32,512 bases of DNA, from positions 1 through 32,512 of the forward strand of contig NZ_JOHS01000065.1 of assembly GCF_000725625.1 (NCBI RefSeq), read 5' to 3'. The notes under the pieces were generated by a model that did not search any database, was not told the origin of the DNA, and saw only the letters and a list, made by a program, of their open reading frames with translations. The stretch is from Streptomyces sp. NRRL F-6676. GTDB taxonomy: Bacteria > Actinomycetota > Actinomycetes > Streptomycetales > Streptomycetaceae. Shown here piece by piece: positions 7,257 through 14,484 of this stretch. Both the position numbers and the translations under genes were made by a program. Position 1 is the stretch's first letter; the number at the start of each line of letters is the position of its first letter.

Positions 7257-8831
7257 ATGAGCGTTGACCGTGGTGGGGAGCGGGTTCCCCCGTCGCCGCC
7301 GCCGTCGGCGTCGTCGTCCGAGCCCGTGCCGGTGCCGGTGCCGGTGCCGCCGTCCGACGCCGAGCTGATCGAGCGGATGCGCGACGGGGACGACACGGCG
7401 TACGAGGAGTTGTTCCGGCGCCATTCCGGGGCCGTGCGCCGGTACGCGCGTACGTGCTGCCGGGACGCGGACACCGCGGACGACCTCACCGCCGAGGTCT
7501 TCGCCCGCATGCTCCAGGCGGTGCGCGGCGGCTCCGGTCCCGCGCACGCCGTACGGCCGTACCTGCTGACGACCGTCCGCCGGGTCGCCGCCCGCTGGAC
7601 GGCCTCGGCCAGGCGGGAGCAGCTCGTCGACGACTTCGCCGTGTTCGCGGCGCAGGTCTCCGCCGCACGGGGGCGGGGGGCGGTGGAGGACGTGGGCGGG
7701 GCCGGTCCCGAGGCCGGGTCCTTCGGTGCGGGGACGGAGCTCGGCGCGGACGTGCGGGCGATGCACGCGGCCGAACAGTCGCTGGCGGTCAGGGCGTTCC
7801 GCTCGCTTCCGGAGCGGTGGCAGGCCGTGCTGTGGCACACCGAGGTCGAGGACGAGTCGCCGAGCGAGGTGGCCGTGCTGTTCGGGCTCGACGCGAACGG
7901 CACGCGGGTGCTGGCGAGCCGGGCCCGGGAGGGGTTGCGGCAGGCGTACTTGCAGGCGCATGTGAGCGAGTCGCTGGCCGGGGACCAGGGGTGTGCCCGG
8001 TATGCCGAGCAGCTCGGGGCCTATGTGCGGGGACGGTTGCGCACGCGTGCGGAGCGGGGGGTGCGGGAGCATCTCGAGCGGTGTGCGCGGTGCCGGGTGG
8101 CGGCGTCGCAGCTGGGGGAAGTGGCGGGTGGGATTCCGGCGGTCGTGCCGGTGGCGGTCGTCGGGTGGTTCGGGGTGGCCGGGTACGGGAAGGTGGCGGG
8201 GCTGGTCGCGGGTGGGGGTGCGGGTGCGGGGGGGGGTGCCCCCGCGGGTGGTTCGGGGGGTGGTGGCGGGGCCGCGGTCTCCGAAGGAGTGGGGGCGTCG
8301 GTGAAGGCCGGGGTCGCGGTGGGGGTGGTGGCCGCGGTGGTGGCGGTTGTCGCCCTGGCGTTGACGGGGGGTCATGGGGAGAAGGAGCGGGAGGGGGTGG
8401 CGGGGGCGCCGCCGTCGTCTGCCGGGCCCTCTCGGGGGAGTGCGGTGGTGAGGCCTGGTCCTGTGGGGTCTTCGGGGGTGGACGTGCCGAGGTCCGGGCC
8501 GGAGCCGGGGCGGTCTGCGGGCTCGGGGGGTGTGACGGGGGCGGCGGTGGTGTCGGCTTCCGCGCGGCCGGTGGTGTCGGTCAGGCCGGTGGAGAGTGGT
8601 GCGGTGCCAGCTGCTTCTCCTTCTGTGGTGGCTCCCGTGCCGGGGGGCTCGCCCAGTGGTTCGGTTGGCGCGGTGCCTTCGGCTTCGCCGTCGGGTGGGG
8701 TGCTGGTGCGGGTTCAGGTTGGTGGGGTGCTTGGTGTGGAGGTGGGGGTTCGGGTGGGTGAGTTCGCCCCCGCCGCCCCTACCCTTCCCGTCCTCCAGGG
8801 GCTTCGCCCCTTCGACCCCTTGGGGGATTGA
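7257..8831 (+). CDS. ECF sigma factor fused to a zinc-finger, membrane anti-sigma-like domain
   Basis: 524 residues. Sigma region 2 is at about 34-112 (DAELIERMRDGDDTAYEELF, then DADTADDLTAEVFARMLQAV). Region 4 is at about 173-232 (LAVRAFRSLPERWQAVLWHT, then SPSEVAVLFGLDANGTRVLA). A zf-HC2-like finger follows (C246, H272, C276, C279), then a Gly-rich linker, one membrane helix (about 350-369) and a Ser/Pro/Val-rich tail that would lie outside the cell. ATG 7257 has GGGG 10 nt upstream. The layout resembles the fused ECF groups of Actinobacteria (ECF52/53 as I remember them), in which the anti-sigma domain is part of the sigma polypeptide. The last 22 residues are read from an intergenic repeat element, so the original C-terminus may have been replaced. 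The trigger and target promoters are unknown. Confidence 0.85.
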   Translation: MSVDRGGERVPPSPPPSASSSEPVPVPVPVPPSDAELIERMRDGDDTAYEELFRRHSGAVRRYARTCCRDADTADDLTAEVFARMLQAVRGGSGPAHAVRPYLLTTVRRVAARWTASARREQLVDDFAVFAAQVSAARGRGAVEDVGGAGPEAGSFGAGTELGADVRAMHAAEQSLAVRAFRSLPERWQAVLWHTEVEDESPSEVAVLFGLDANGTRVLASRAREGLRQAYLQAHVSESLAGDQGCARYAEQLGAYVRGRLRTRAERGVREHLERCARCRVAASQLGEVAGGIPAVVPVAVVGWFGVAGYGKVAGLVAGGGAGAGGGAPAGGSGGGGGAAVSEGVGASVKAGVAVGVVAAVVAVVALALTGGHGEKEREGVAGAPPSSAGPSRGSAVVRPGPVGSSGVDVPRSGPEPGRSAGSGGVTGAAVVSASARPVVSVRPVESGAVPAASPSVVAPVPGGSPSGSVGAVPSASPSGGVLVRVQVGGVLGVEVGVRVGEFAPAAPTLPVLQGLRPFDPLGD

Positions 8832-9041
8832 GCGGTTCGGGTGGGGCGCCCAGTAGCTCGGGGGGTGTGGGGTTGTGGGGCGGGTGCGGGTGGGGTGTGG
8901 CTGGTCGCGCAGTTCCTCGCGCCCCTACGGAGGCTGCGGCGGTCGCGTCCGTGCGGCGGAGCCGCAGATCGAAACAGCCCCACGCCCCTTGCGAGGCGCG
9001 GGTTGGTCGCGTCCGTGCGGCGGAGTCGTGGATCGATACAG
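8765..9041. repeat. Streptomyces intergenic repeat elements between convergent genes
   Basis: A C-rich arm at 8765-8793 nearly matches the left arm of the palindromic element at 13479-13507. It is followed by a small hairpin, AGGGG-CTTCG-CCCCT (8797-8811). At 8903-8926 the string GGTCGCGCAGTTCCTCGCGC recurs almost exactly at 13541. Then a 37-bp direct repeat (8941-8977 and 9005-9041) matches at 33 positions. The first part lies inside the 3' end of the sigma gene. The rest fills the 238-bp gap before the convergent gene at 9070 and may serve as a terminator. Confidence 0.65.
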
Positions 9042-9069
9042 TCTCGCGGTCCTGACGGGGCGCCCCCGG

Positions 9070-11181
9070 TCATGTGCGGGTGGCTGTGCCCAAGGCTCTG
9101 TCTCTTGGGGGGATGCCGGCGGGGACTGCGCGTTGGCGGGCGGGGGTGCCTGTCCAGCAGGTGCCTCGGCGGGTGAGGAGGCGTTGGAGCCAGAGTTCGA
9201 GGGAGACGAGGTCGGCGAAGCCGTCCAGGGGGAGGGGGTCGCCCTGGGCCGCCGAGCGGAGGGCCTTGCGGACCACCCGCGCCTCCACCAGGCCCGCCTC
9301 CGCGAGCAGGGGCGTGGCGAAGAGGTCGACCAGGGACGTCGTCGCCACCCGTAGCCCCGTCCGGGCGGCGGCGGCCGAGGACGCGCCCGAGGGGGCACCC
9401 CAGCCGGCCGGCAGGTCGGTGACGCCGGCGCCCTCCAGGACCGTACGCAGGATCGAGGCGCGCGCCCCCGGCTGCACCCGCAGCGCCTCGGGCAGCGCCC
9501 GGCAGGCGCGCACGACCTGGTTGTCCAGGAAGGGGGCGTGCAGGCGCTGGAAGCGGATCTCGGCGGCCTGTTCCAGAACCCGCAGATCGGCGGCGTACCG
9601 GGCGAGGGACGTGCGGGCGCGGAAGTCGCCGGGGCGCTGCCCGGGGCCGACGCCCATGGCGCCCGTACGGCCCGCCGCGCTTTGCAGGCGAACCGATACT
9701 TCTGCCAGTGCCTCGCCGGTCAGCCAGCGGGCGGCGGGACCGGGTCTGGCCCAGGTCAGCGCGGCGAGCGAGGCGCCCACGGCACCGCCGGGTTCGTCGA
9801 AGCGGTGCCGCATGAGCTGGTCGGAGAGCGCCTCGACGCCGCTGCGGTAGGGCGTCCGGGCGAGCCGGCGGGCGGCGGCGTACACGCGTGCGGGGACCAT
9901 CACGGAACCGTCCGCCTTGGCGAGCGCGGCGACGGGGCGCACGAGGTGGCGCCGTTTGCGGTCCATCAGGAGGTCGGCGAGGCGGGCCGGATGGGCGTCG
10001 AGGACCTGCCGGGCGCCGTATCCGGTGAAGTGGTCGGCACTGCCGGCGGCGAGCCGGGCGCGGTGCCGGGCGGCGGAGACGAGGAAGGCGCCGGGTTCGT
10101 CGGTGAGGGGGCCGTCGAGGTCGGCGAAGGGCAGGATCTCCTCGCCGCCGGTGACCACGACGTGGTGCAGCCGGGGGTTGGCGGCGAGCGCGCCGACCCG
10201 CTCGACCTCGGCCTCGCGGCCGGGGACGGCGAGGTCGTTGAAGGTGACGGCGAGCAGCCGTTCGCCGGCGCCCGTGCCATGGCCGAGGACCGTGCCGGGC
10301 GCGCCGGGCAGTCCGGCGGCGAGCAGGGCGAGGGCGCCGGAGGCGGGGCCGCCGGAGAGGTCGGCGCCGATGCCGGGCACCGGCATGCCACGCGCGGCCC
10401 GCCGCTCGGCGGGGCCCATCCCGGGCACCGGTCCGGGGTCGATGTCGGTGCCCGGCACGTGCCGGGGGGCGGCGAGACGGGCGCGGACCGCGTCCACGAG
10501 CGCGTCGCGGACGGCGTCCACGGCGCCCGCGGGGTCGGCCGGGGGTGCGGCGACGGCGAGGGAGGCGACCGGCTCGTACCCGGCGATCTCGCGCGCCCCC
10601 GCGCGCAGGATCAGCGCGTGCCCCGGCGGGATGCGCCGTACGCCGTCGTAGGGCGTGGAGTCGTGCATGGCCGCGGGCACGTCGGGGGCGGCGAGCAGCG
10701 CGGCGAGGTGACCGAAGTCGAGGTTGGCCTCGACGAGGTCGGCGAGGGGCAGCGCGGCCGTCGCGTAGGCCGTGCCGCCCGCCCAGGGGGTGTGGAACAC
10801 CGGCCGCGCGCCCGCGAGATCGCCGCAGACGGTGATCCGGCGGCCGACCTGGACGACGGCGGTGTAGCTGCCCGGCCAGGCCGTCAGATGGCGCAGTGCC
10901 CCGCCGCGGGCGGCGAACAGGGCGACGCGCAACTGTTCGTCGGTGGCGCCGCAGGTGCCGAGGACGGCGATGCGGGTCTGTTCGTCGGCCTTGACGACGC
11001 GGATCTCGTCGGGCCGCCAGTCACCGACCGCCCACAGCGGATCCGGGTCGCCCCACAGGGGCTGGGAGCCGACCGGCTGCACCGTCTCGCCGTCGTAGCC
11101 GGTGGTGCCGGCGGAGCCGATGCCCGCCACGCTCGTGGCGGCGCTCGCGGCGGCACTGCTCCATCCCACCAACCACCGCAT
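9070..11181 (-). CDS. Asparagine-synthetase-like protein (lasso-cyclase-like), orphan
   Basis: 703 residues with the class-II asparagine synthetase layout: a glutaminase-like N-terminal half (about 1-205) and an ATP-pyrophosphatase synthetase half. It starts MRWLVGW, so the catalytic Cys2 of true asparagine synthetases is absent and it cannot use glutamine in the usual way. Lasso-peptide macrolactam cyclases lack it too. The pyrophosphate loop is kept as LSGGPAS (275-281). A 30-residue Pro/Gly/Met-rich insert (about 241-270) precedes it. ATG 11181 has GGAGG 5 nt upstream. The frame continues up to 11745 without protein-like sequence. I found no lasso precursor, leader peptidase or acetyltransferase nearby. 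Streptomyces genomes often carry such stand-alone homologues. The reaction is unknown. ATP-dependent amide formation on an unknown acid is the family-based guess. Confidence 0.75.
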   Translation of the reverse strand: MRWLVGWSSAAASAATSVAGIGSAGTTGYDGETVQPVGSQPLWGDPDPLWAVGDWRPDEIRVVKADEQTRIAVLGTCGATDEQLRVALFAARGGALRHLTAWPGSYTAVVQVGRRITVCGDLAGARPVFHTPWAGGTAYATAALPLADLVEANLDFGHLAALLAAPDVPAAMHDSTPYDGVRRIPPGHALILRAGAREIAGYEPVASLAVAAPPADPAGAVDAVRDALVDAVRARLAAPRHVPGTDIDPGPVPGMGPAERRAARGMPVPGIGADLSGGPASGALALLAAGLPGAPGTVLGHGTGAGERLLAVTFNDLAVPGREAEVERVGALAANPRLHHVVVTGGEEILPFADLDGPLTDEPGAFLVSAARHRARLAAGSADHFTGYGARQVLDAHPARLADLLMDRKRRHLVRPVAALAKADGSVMVPARVYAAARRLARTPYRSGVEALSDQLMRHRFDEPGGAVGASLAALTWARPGPAARWLTGEALAEVSVRLQSAAGRTGAMGVGPGQRPGDFRARTSLARYAADLRVLEQAAEIRFQRLHAPFLDNQVVRACRALPEALRVQPGARASILRTVLEGAGVTDLPAGWGAPSGASSAAAARTGLRVATTSLVDLFATPLLAEAGLVEARVVRKALRSAAQGDPLPLDGFADLVSLELWLQRLLTRRGTCWTGTPARQRAVPAGIPPRDRALGTATRT

Positions 11182-11860
11182 CGCCGCCTCCAGGGACTGT
11201 GGACAAGCAGTGCACCGTACGAACTGGGCACCATGCTGCCACGAAGAGTGCGCCCCGGAGGGGCTCCGCCGCGGCTTGTGCTCCCCCTGGTGCGCCCCCT
11301 TGGGTGTGCCCGCCCGGGGCCGAACACACGCCTCCGGCAGGGCAGATGGGGTCGAACAGCGATGTGAATGCGCCCCCGGTACGCTCCCTGAAAACACCTT
11401 TCGCGCCCTCAAGTGGCGTGGTGGCAACGGAAATGCGTGCGGAGGGCACCGTCGATTTTCGGCCAAATCATCCGGGCGACGGCAGGTTTGAGCACGCTCC
11501 GTACAGGCTCTGGGCACCGTATCGCGGTGCGCGGTCCGGGAGACGGAGTACGCCTCCCGGACCTGTCCGCCGCCCGCGGGGATGAAGGCGGCGGTGTCCC
11601 CCAGCCCACTGGATCCAGTACAGCGGGCCGACCCACGCATCCCCCATGGAAGCGCTCCCCCCGTGGCCGGAGAAGAGCGCACGTACGGGCGCACGGCCAC
11701 ACGGCGGGGGCACGCCGCGACACTGCGTACTGCCCCGTAGGTCACATCCCGCCAACCGGAAAAACGCCCCTTAACGCTTGGGATCCGGCGAACTACGCTG
11801 GGTTTACGAATGCCGCGTGGTTATGCCAGCGCGGCAGCCGTCTGTGTCGAGGGGTGGCGC
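11182..11860. promoter_or_regulatory. Divergent intergenic region with promoter of the HTH/TPR gene
   Basis: 679 bp between divergent genes. Toward the right gene, -35 TTAACG (11771-11776) and -10 TACGCT (11794-11799) are 17 nt apart, which would leave a leader of about 55 nt. An open frame from ATG 11346 to 11585 has third-position GC of only about 60%, unlike the neighbouring genes, so I do not call it. I recognise nothing else here. Confidence 0.4.
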
Positions 11861-13288
11861 ATGTCCAGGGAGCAACGCGGGCCGAACGAAAAACTCGGCG
11901 CCGTTCTCGCCCTCGCGGGAATCAGCAACGCGGGGCTTGCGCGGCGCGTCAACGATCTTGGTGCCCAGCGCGGGCTGACACTTCGCTACGACAAGACGTC
12001 GGTGGCCCGCTGGGTGTCGAAGGGGATGGTGCCGCAGGGCGCGGCGCCGCACCTCATCGCCGCGGCCATCGGCCAGAAGCTCGGCCGCCCGGTGCCGCTC
12101 CACGAGATCGGCCTGGCGGACGCGGATCCCGCACCCGAGGTGGGCCTCGCCTTCCCCAGGGACGTCGGACAGGCGGTGCGGTCGGCCACCGACCTCTACC
12201 GCCTCGATCTCGCCGGCCGCCGGGCCGGTTCCGGCGGCATCTGGCAGTCACTGGCCGGATCGTTCGCCGTGAGCGCCTATGCGACCCCCGCGTCGCGCTG
12301 GCTCATAACCCCGGCCGACAGCTCGGTGGCGCGCGACGCGAGCCCGTCGGACGGCTCCTCCGCGCCGGCGAGGGTCGGCCACAGCGACGTGCGCAAGCTG
12401 CGCGAGGCCGCCGAGGACGCCAGACGCTGGGACTCCAAGTACGGCGGCGGGGACTGGCGTTCGTCCATGGTGCCCGAGTGCCTGCGGGTCGAGGCGGCGC
12501 CGCTGCTGCTCGGCTCCTACTCCGACGAGGTCGGCCGGGCGCTGTTCGGCGCCTCCGCCGAACTGACCCGGCTGGCCGGGTGGATGGCGTTCGACACCGG
12601 CCAGCAGGAGGCCGCCCAGCGGTACTACATCCAGGCGCTGCGGCTCGCCCGCGCCGCCGCGGACGTGCCGCTCGGGGGGTACGTGCTCGCCTCGATGTCC
12701 CTCCAGGCGACCTACCGGGGCTTCGGCGACGAGGGCGTCGACCTCGCGCAGGCCGCGCTGGAGCGCAACCGGGGGCTGGCGACCGCGCGCACGATGAGCT
12801 TCTTCCGGCTGGTCGAGGCGCGGGCGCACGCGCGGGCCGGGGACGCGCAGGCGGCCGGCGGCGCGCTCAAGGCCGCCGAGGGGTGGCTGGAGCGGGCGCG
12901 TGACGGCGACCCCGATCCGTCCTGGCTCGGGTTCTACTCCTACGACCGGTTCGCCGCCGACGCGGCCGAGTGCTACCGGGATCTGAAGGCGCCGCGGCAG
13001 GTGCGGCGGTTCACGGAGCAGGCGCTGTCGAAGCCGACGGAGGAGTTCGTGCGGTCGCACGGGTTGCGGCTGGTGGTGTCGGCGGTGGCCGAACTGGAGT
13101 CCGGGAACCTGGATGCGGCGTGTGAGCAGGGGGTGCGGGCGGTGGAGGTCGCGGGGCGGATCTCCTCGGCGCGGACGACGGAGTATGTGAAGGATCTGCT
13201 GCATCGGCTGGAGCCGTACGGGGACGAGCCGCGGGTGGTCGAGCTCCGCGAGCGGGCGCGGCCGCTGCTGATGGCGGCGCCGGCGTAG
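11861..13288 (+). CDS. HTH/TPR-type developmental regulator (ORF1590-like)
   Basis: 475 residues. The N-terminus resembles a helix-turn-helix: [20 protein letters not shown], followed by [20 protein letters not shown] and [16 protein letters not shown]. The rest is helical and TPR-like, with Ala-rich repeats such as [20 protein letters not shown] and [20 protein letters not shown]. From memory it corresponds to the S. griseus sporulation gene orf1590 and to SCO4114, annotated as sporulation-associated. That assignment rests on recall and gene order. A DNA-binding regulator of aerial growth or sporulation is the likely role. ATG 11861 has GAGGGG 6 nt upstream, and the HTH begins about 8 residues later. 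The frame is open from 11810. It is divergent from the asparagine-synthetase-like gene and lies ahead of a repeat-filled gap. Confidence 0.72.
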   Translation: MSREQRGPNEKLGAVLALAGISNAGLARRVNDLGAQRGLTLRYDKTSVARWVSKGMVPQGAAPHLIAAAIGQKLGRPVPLHEIGLADADPAPEVGLAFPRDVGQAVRSATDLYRLDLAGRRAGSGGIWQSLAGSFAVSAYATPASRWLITPADSSVARDASPSDGSSAPARVGHSDVRKLREAAEDARRWDSKYGGGDWRSSMVPECLRVEAAPLLLGSYSDEVGRALFGASAELTRLAGWMAFDTGQQEAAQRYYIQALRLARAAADVPLGGYVLASMSLQATYRGFGDEGVDLAQAALERNRGLATARTMSFFRLVEARAHARAGDAQAAGGALKAAEGWLERARDGDPDPSWLGFYSYDRFAADAAECYRDLKAPRQVRRFTEQALSKPTEEFVRSHGLRLVVSAVAELESGNLDAACEQGVRAVEVAGRISSARTTEYVKDLLHRLEPYGDEPRVVELRERARPLLMAAPA

Positions 13289-13457
13289 GCCCTGCGGGCG
13301 GGCGGGCAGGGGGCGGTGCCTTCCGGGCGGGGGGTGCGGTGCCTTGCGGGCCGGCGGGGCGGGGTGCCCTGCGGGCGGGGGTGCGCGCAGGGGTGCCCTT
13401 CGGGCGAGGTGCGCGCAGGCCCGGCGTAGGCCCTGCGGGGCGCGGTGCCCTCCGGGC
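13289..13457 (+). repeat. Array of seven short GCCC-NNC-GGGC hairpin units
   Basis: Directly after the stop codon an 11-bp unit of the form GCCYTNCGGGC recurs at 13289, 13318, 13341, 13366, 13395, 13430 and 13447. Each is a small inverted repeat with a 3-nt loop, and the last letter is G in one copy. Spacing is 17-35 nt. GTGCGCGCAGG or a variant follows several copies. It may form a terminator array for the upstream gene. Confidence 0.7.
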
Positions 13458-13472
13458 GAGGCGCGCGCAGGC

Positions 13473-13615
13473 TTTTTTCGCCCCCGCCGCCCCTCCCCGT
13501 CCCGTCCCCCGGGGGCTGCGCCCCCGGACCCCCGCAAAAGATCGCGCAGTTCCCCGCGCCCCTGACAGGGGAGCTTCTTGGGAGGATGGGACGGGTAGGG
13601 GCGGCGGGGGCGAGG
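13473..13615. repeat. Large palindromic intergenic element
   Basis: The outer arms at 13479-13507 and 13584-13612 are 29 bp each and complementary at 27 positions. Between them are an inner hairpin, CCGGGGGC-TGC-GCCCCCGG (13509-13527), the string GATCGCGCAGTTCCCCGCGC (from 13540), and a small hairpin, CCCCTGACAGGGG (13559-13571). It begins after a T6 run. Partial copies of the same element occur at 8765-8926 in this window. It looks like a non-coding MITE-like or terminator-like repeat of Streptomyces chromosomes. Confidence 0.75.
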
Positions 13616-13651
13616 AAAGGCACGACGGGGCCCCCTGTCACCGCCCCGCCG

Positions 13652-13670
13652 TAAAATTGGGCGCACTGTG
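13652..13670 (+). promoter_or_regulatory. -10 element predicting a leaderless trmB transcript
   Basis: TAAAAT (13652-13657) ends 10 nt before the GTG start at 13668, and there is no ribosome site between them. Transcription would begin at or next to the start codon. No good -35 is visible at the right distance. Confidence 0.5.
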
Positions 13671-14474
13671 TCTGAATCCATCGACGTCCCCGCCCCCGCC
13701 GCCGGCAAAACGCCCCGTTTCCCCGACGGCCCCGCCGCCGACCCCGCCGGCTCCCACTTCGAGCGCCGCATCCGCAGCTTCCAGCCCCGCCGCAGCCGCG
13801 TCACCACCGGCCAGGCGGACGCCCTGCGACGCCTGTGGCCGGCCTGGGGCCTGGACATCGACGGGCAGCAGGTCCTCGACCTCGCCGCCCTCTTCGGCAA
13901 CGACCACCCCACCACCCTGGAGATCGGCTTCGGCATGGGCGAGGCCACCGCCGCCATGGCCGCCGCCGACCCGGACACCAACATCCTCGCCGTCGACGTC
14001 CACACCCCCGGCCAGGGCAATCTGCTCAACCTCGCCGAGGCCCAGGGCCTCACCAACGTCCGCGTCGGCAACGGCGACGCGATCATCCTGCTGCGCGAGA
14101 TGCTCCCGCCCGACTCCCTCGCCGGTCTGCGCGTCTACTTCCCCGACCCCTGGCCGAAGAAGCGCCACCACAAGCGCCGCCTCATCCAGCCCGAGTTCCT
14201 CACCCTGGCCGCCACCCGGCTGCGCCCCGGTGCGCTGCTGCACTGCGCCACCGACTGGGAGCCGTACGCCGAACAGATGCTCGAGGTGCTCACGGCGCAC
14301 CCCGACTTCGCCAACGACCACCCCGGCGGCGGTTTCGCGCCGCGTCCCGACTTCCGGCCCCGGACGCGTTTCGAAGGGCAGGGCCTTGAGAAGGGTCATG
14401 TCGTGCACGACCTGCTGTTCCGCCGACTCACCAGCAGCGATAACAAGCAGCACCGGGCGCCCCTCCCTCGTTAG
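13668..14474 (+). CDS. trmB: tRNA (guanine-N7-)-methyltransferase
   Basis: 268 residues. It uses S-adenosylmethionine to methylate N7 of G46 in the variable loop of tRNAs. The SAM-binding motif I is TLEIGFGMGEATAAMAAADP (about 83-102), followed by NILAVDVHTPGQGNLL. The family signature is VYFPDPWPKKRHHKRRLIQP (about 158-177), with the catalytic Asp in FPDPWPKKRHHKRR. The C-terminal part has TDWEPYAEQMLEVL. About 60 residues rich in Pro and Ala precede the core, as is common in Streptomyces. The start is GTG 13668, with no ribosome site and a -10 just upstream, so the message is probably leaderless. The next gene starts 10 nt after the stop and is probably co-transcribed. Confidence 0.95.
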   Translation: MSESIDVPAPAAGKTPRFPDGPAADPAGSHFERRIRSFQPRRSRVTTGQADALRRLWPAWGLDIDGQQVLDLAALFGNDHPTTLEIGFGMGEATAAMAAADPDTNILAVDVHTPGQGNLLNLAEAQGLTNVRVGNGDAIILLREMLPPDSLAGLRVYFPDPWPKKRHHKRRLIQPEFLTLAATRLRPGALLHCATDWEPYAEQMLEVLTAHPDFANDHPGGGFAPRPDFRPRTRFEGQGLEKGHVVHDLLFRRLTSSDNKQHRAPLPR

Positions 14475-14484
14475 GGTCAATGCC

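Noticed and set aside
11346..11585. An 80-codon plus-strand frame in the divergent gap at 11.2-11.9 kb
   Set aside because: Third-position GC is only about 60%, the ribosome site is weak and no family is recognisable.
9070..11860. A lasso peptide gene cluster around the asparagine-synthetase-like gene
   Set aside because: No precursor-like short frame, leader-binding protein or transglutaminase-like protease is present on either side.
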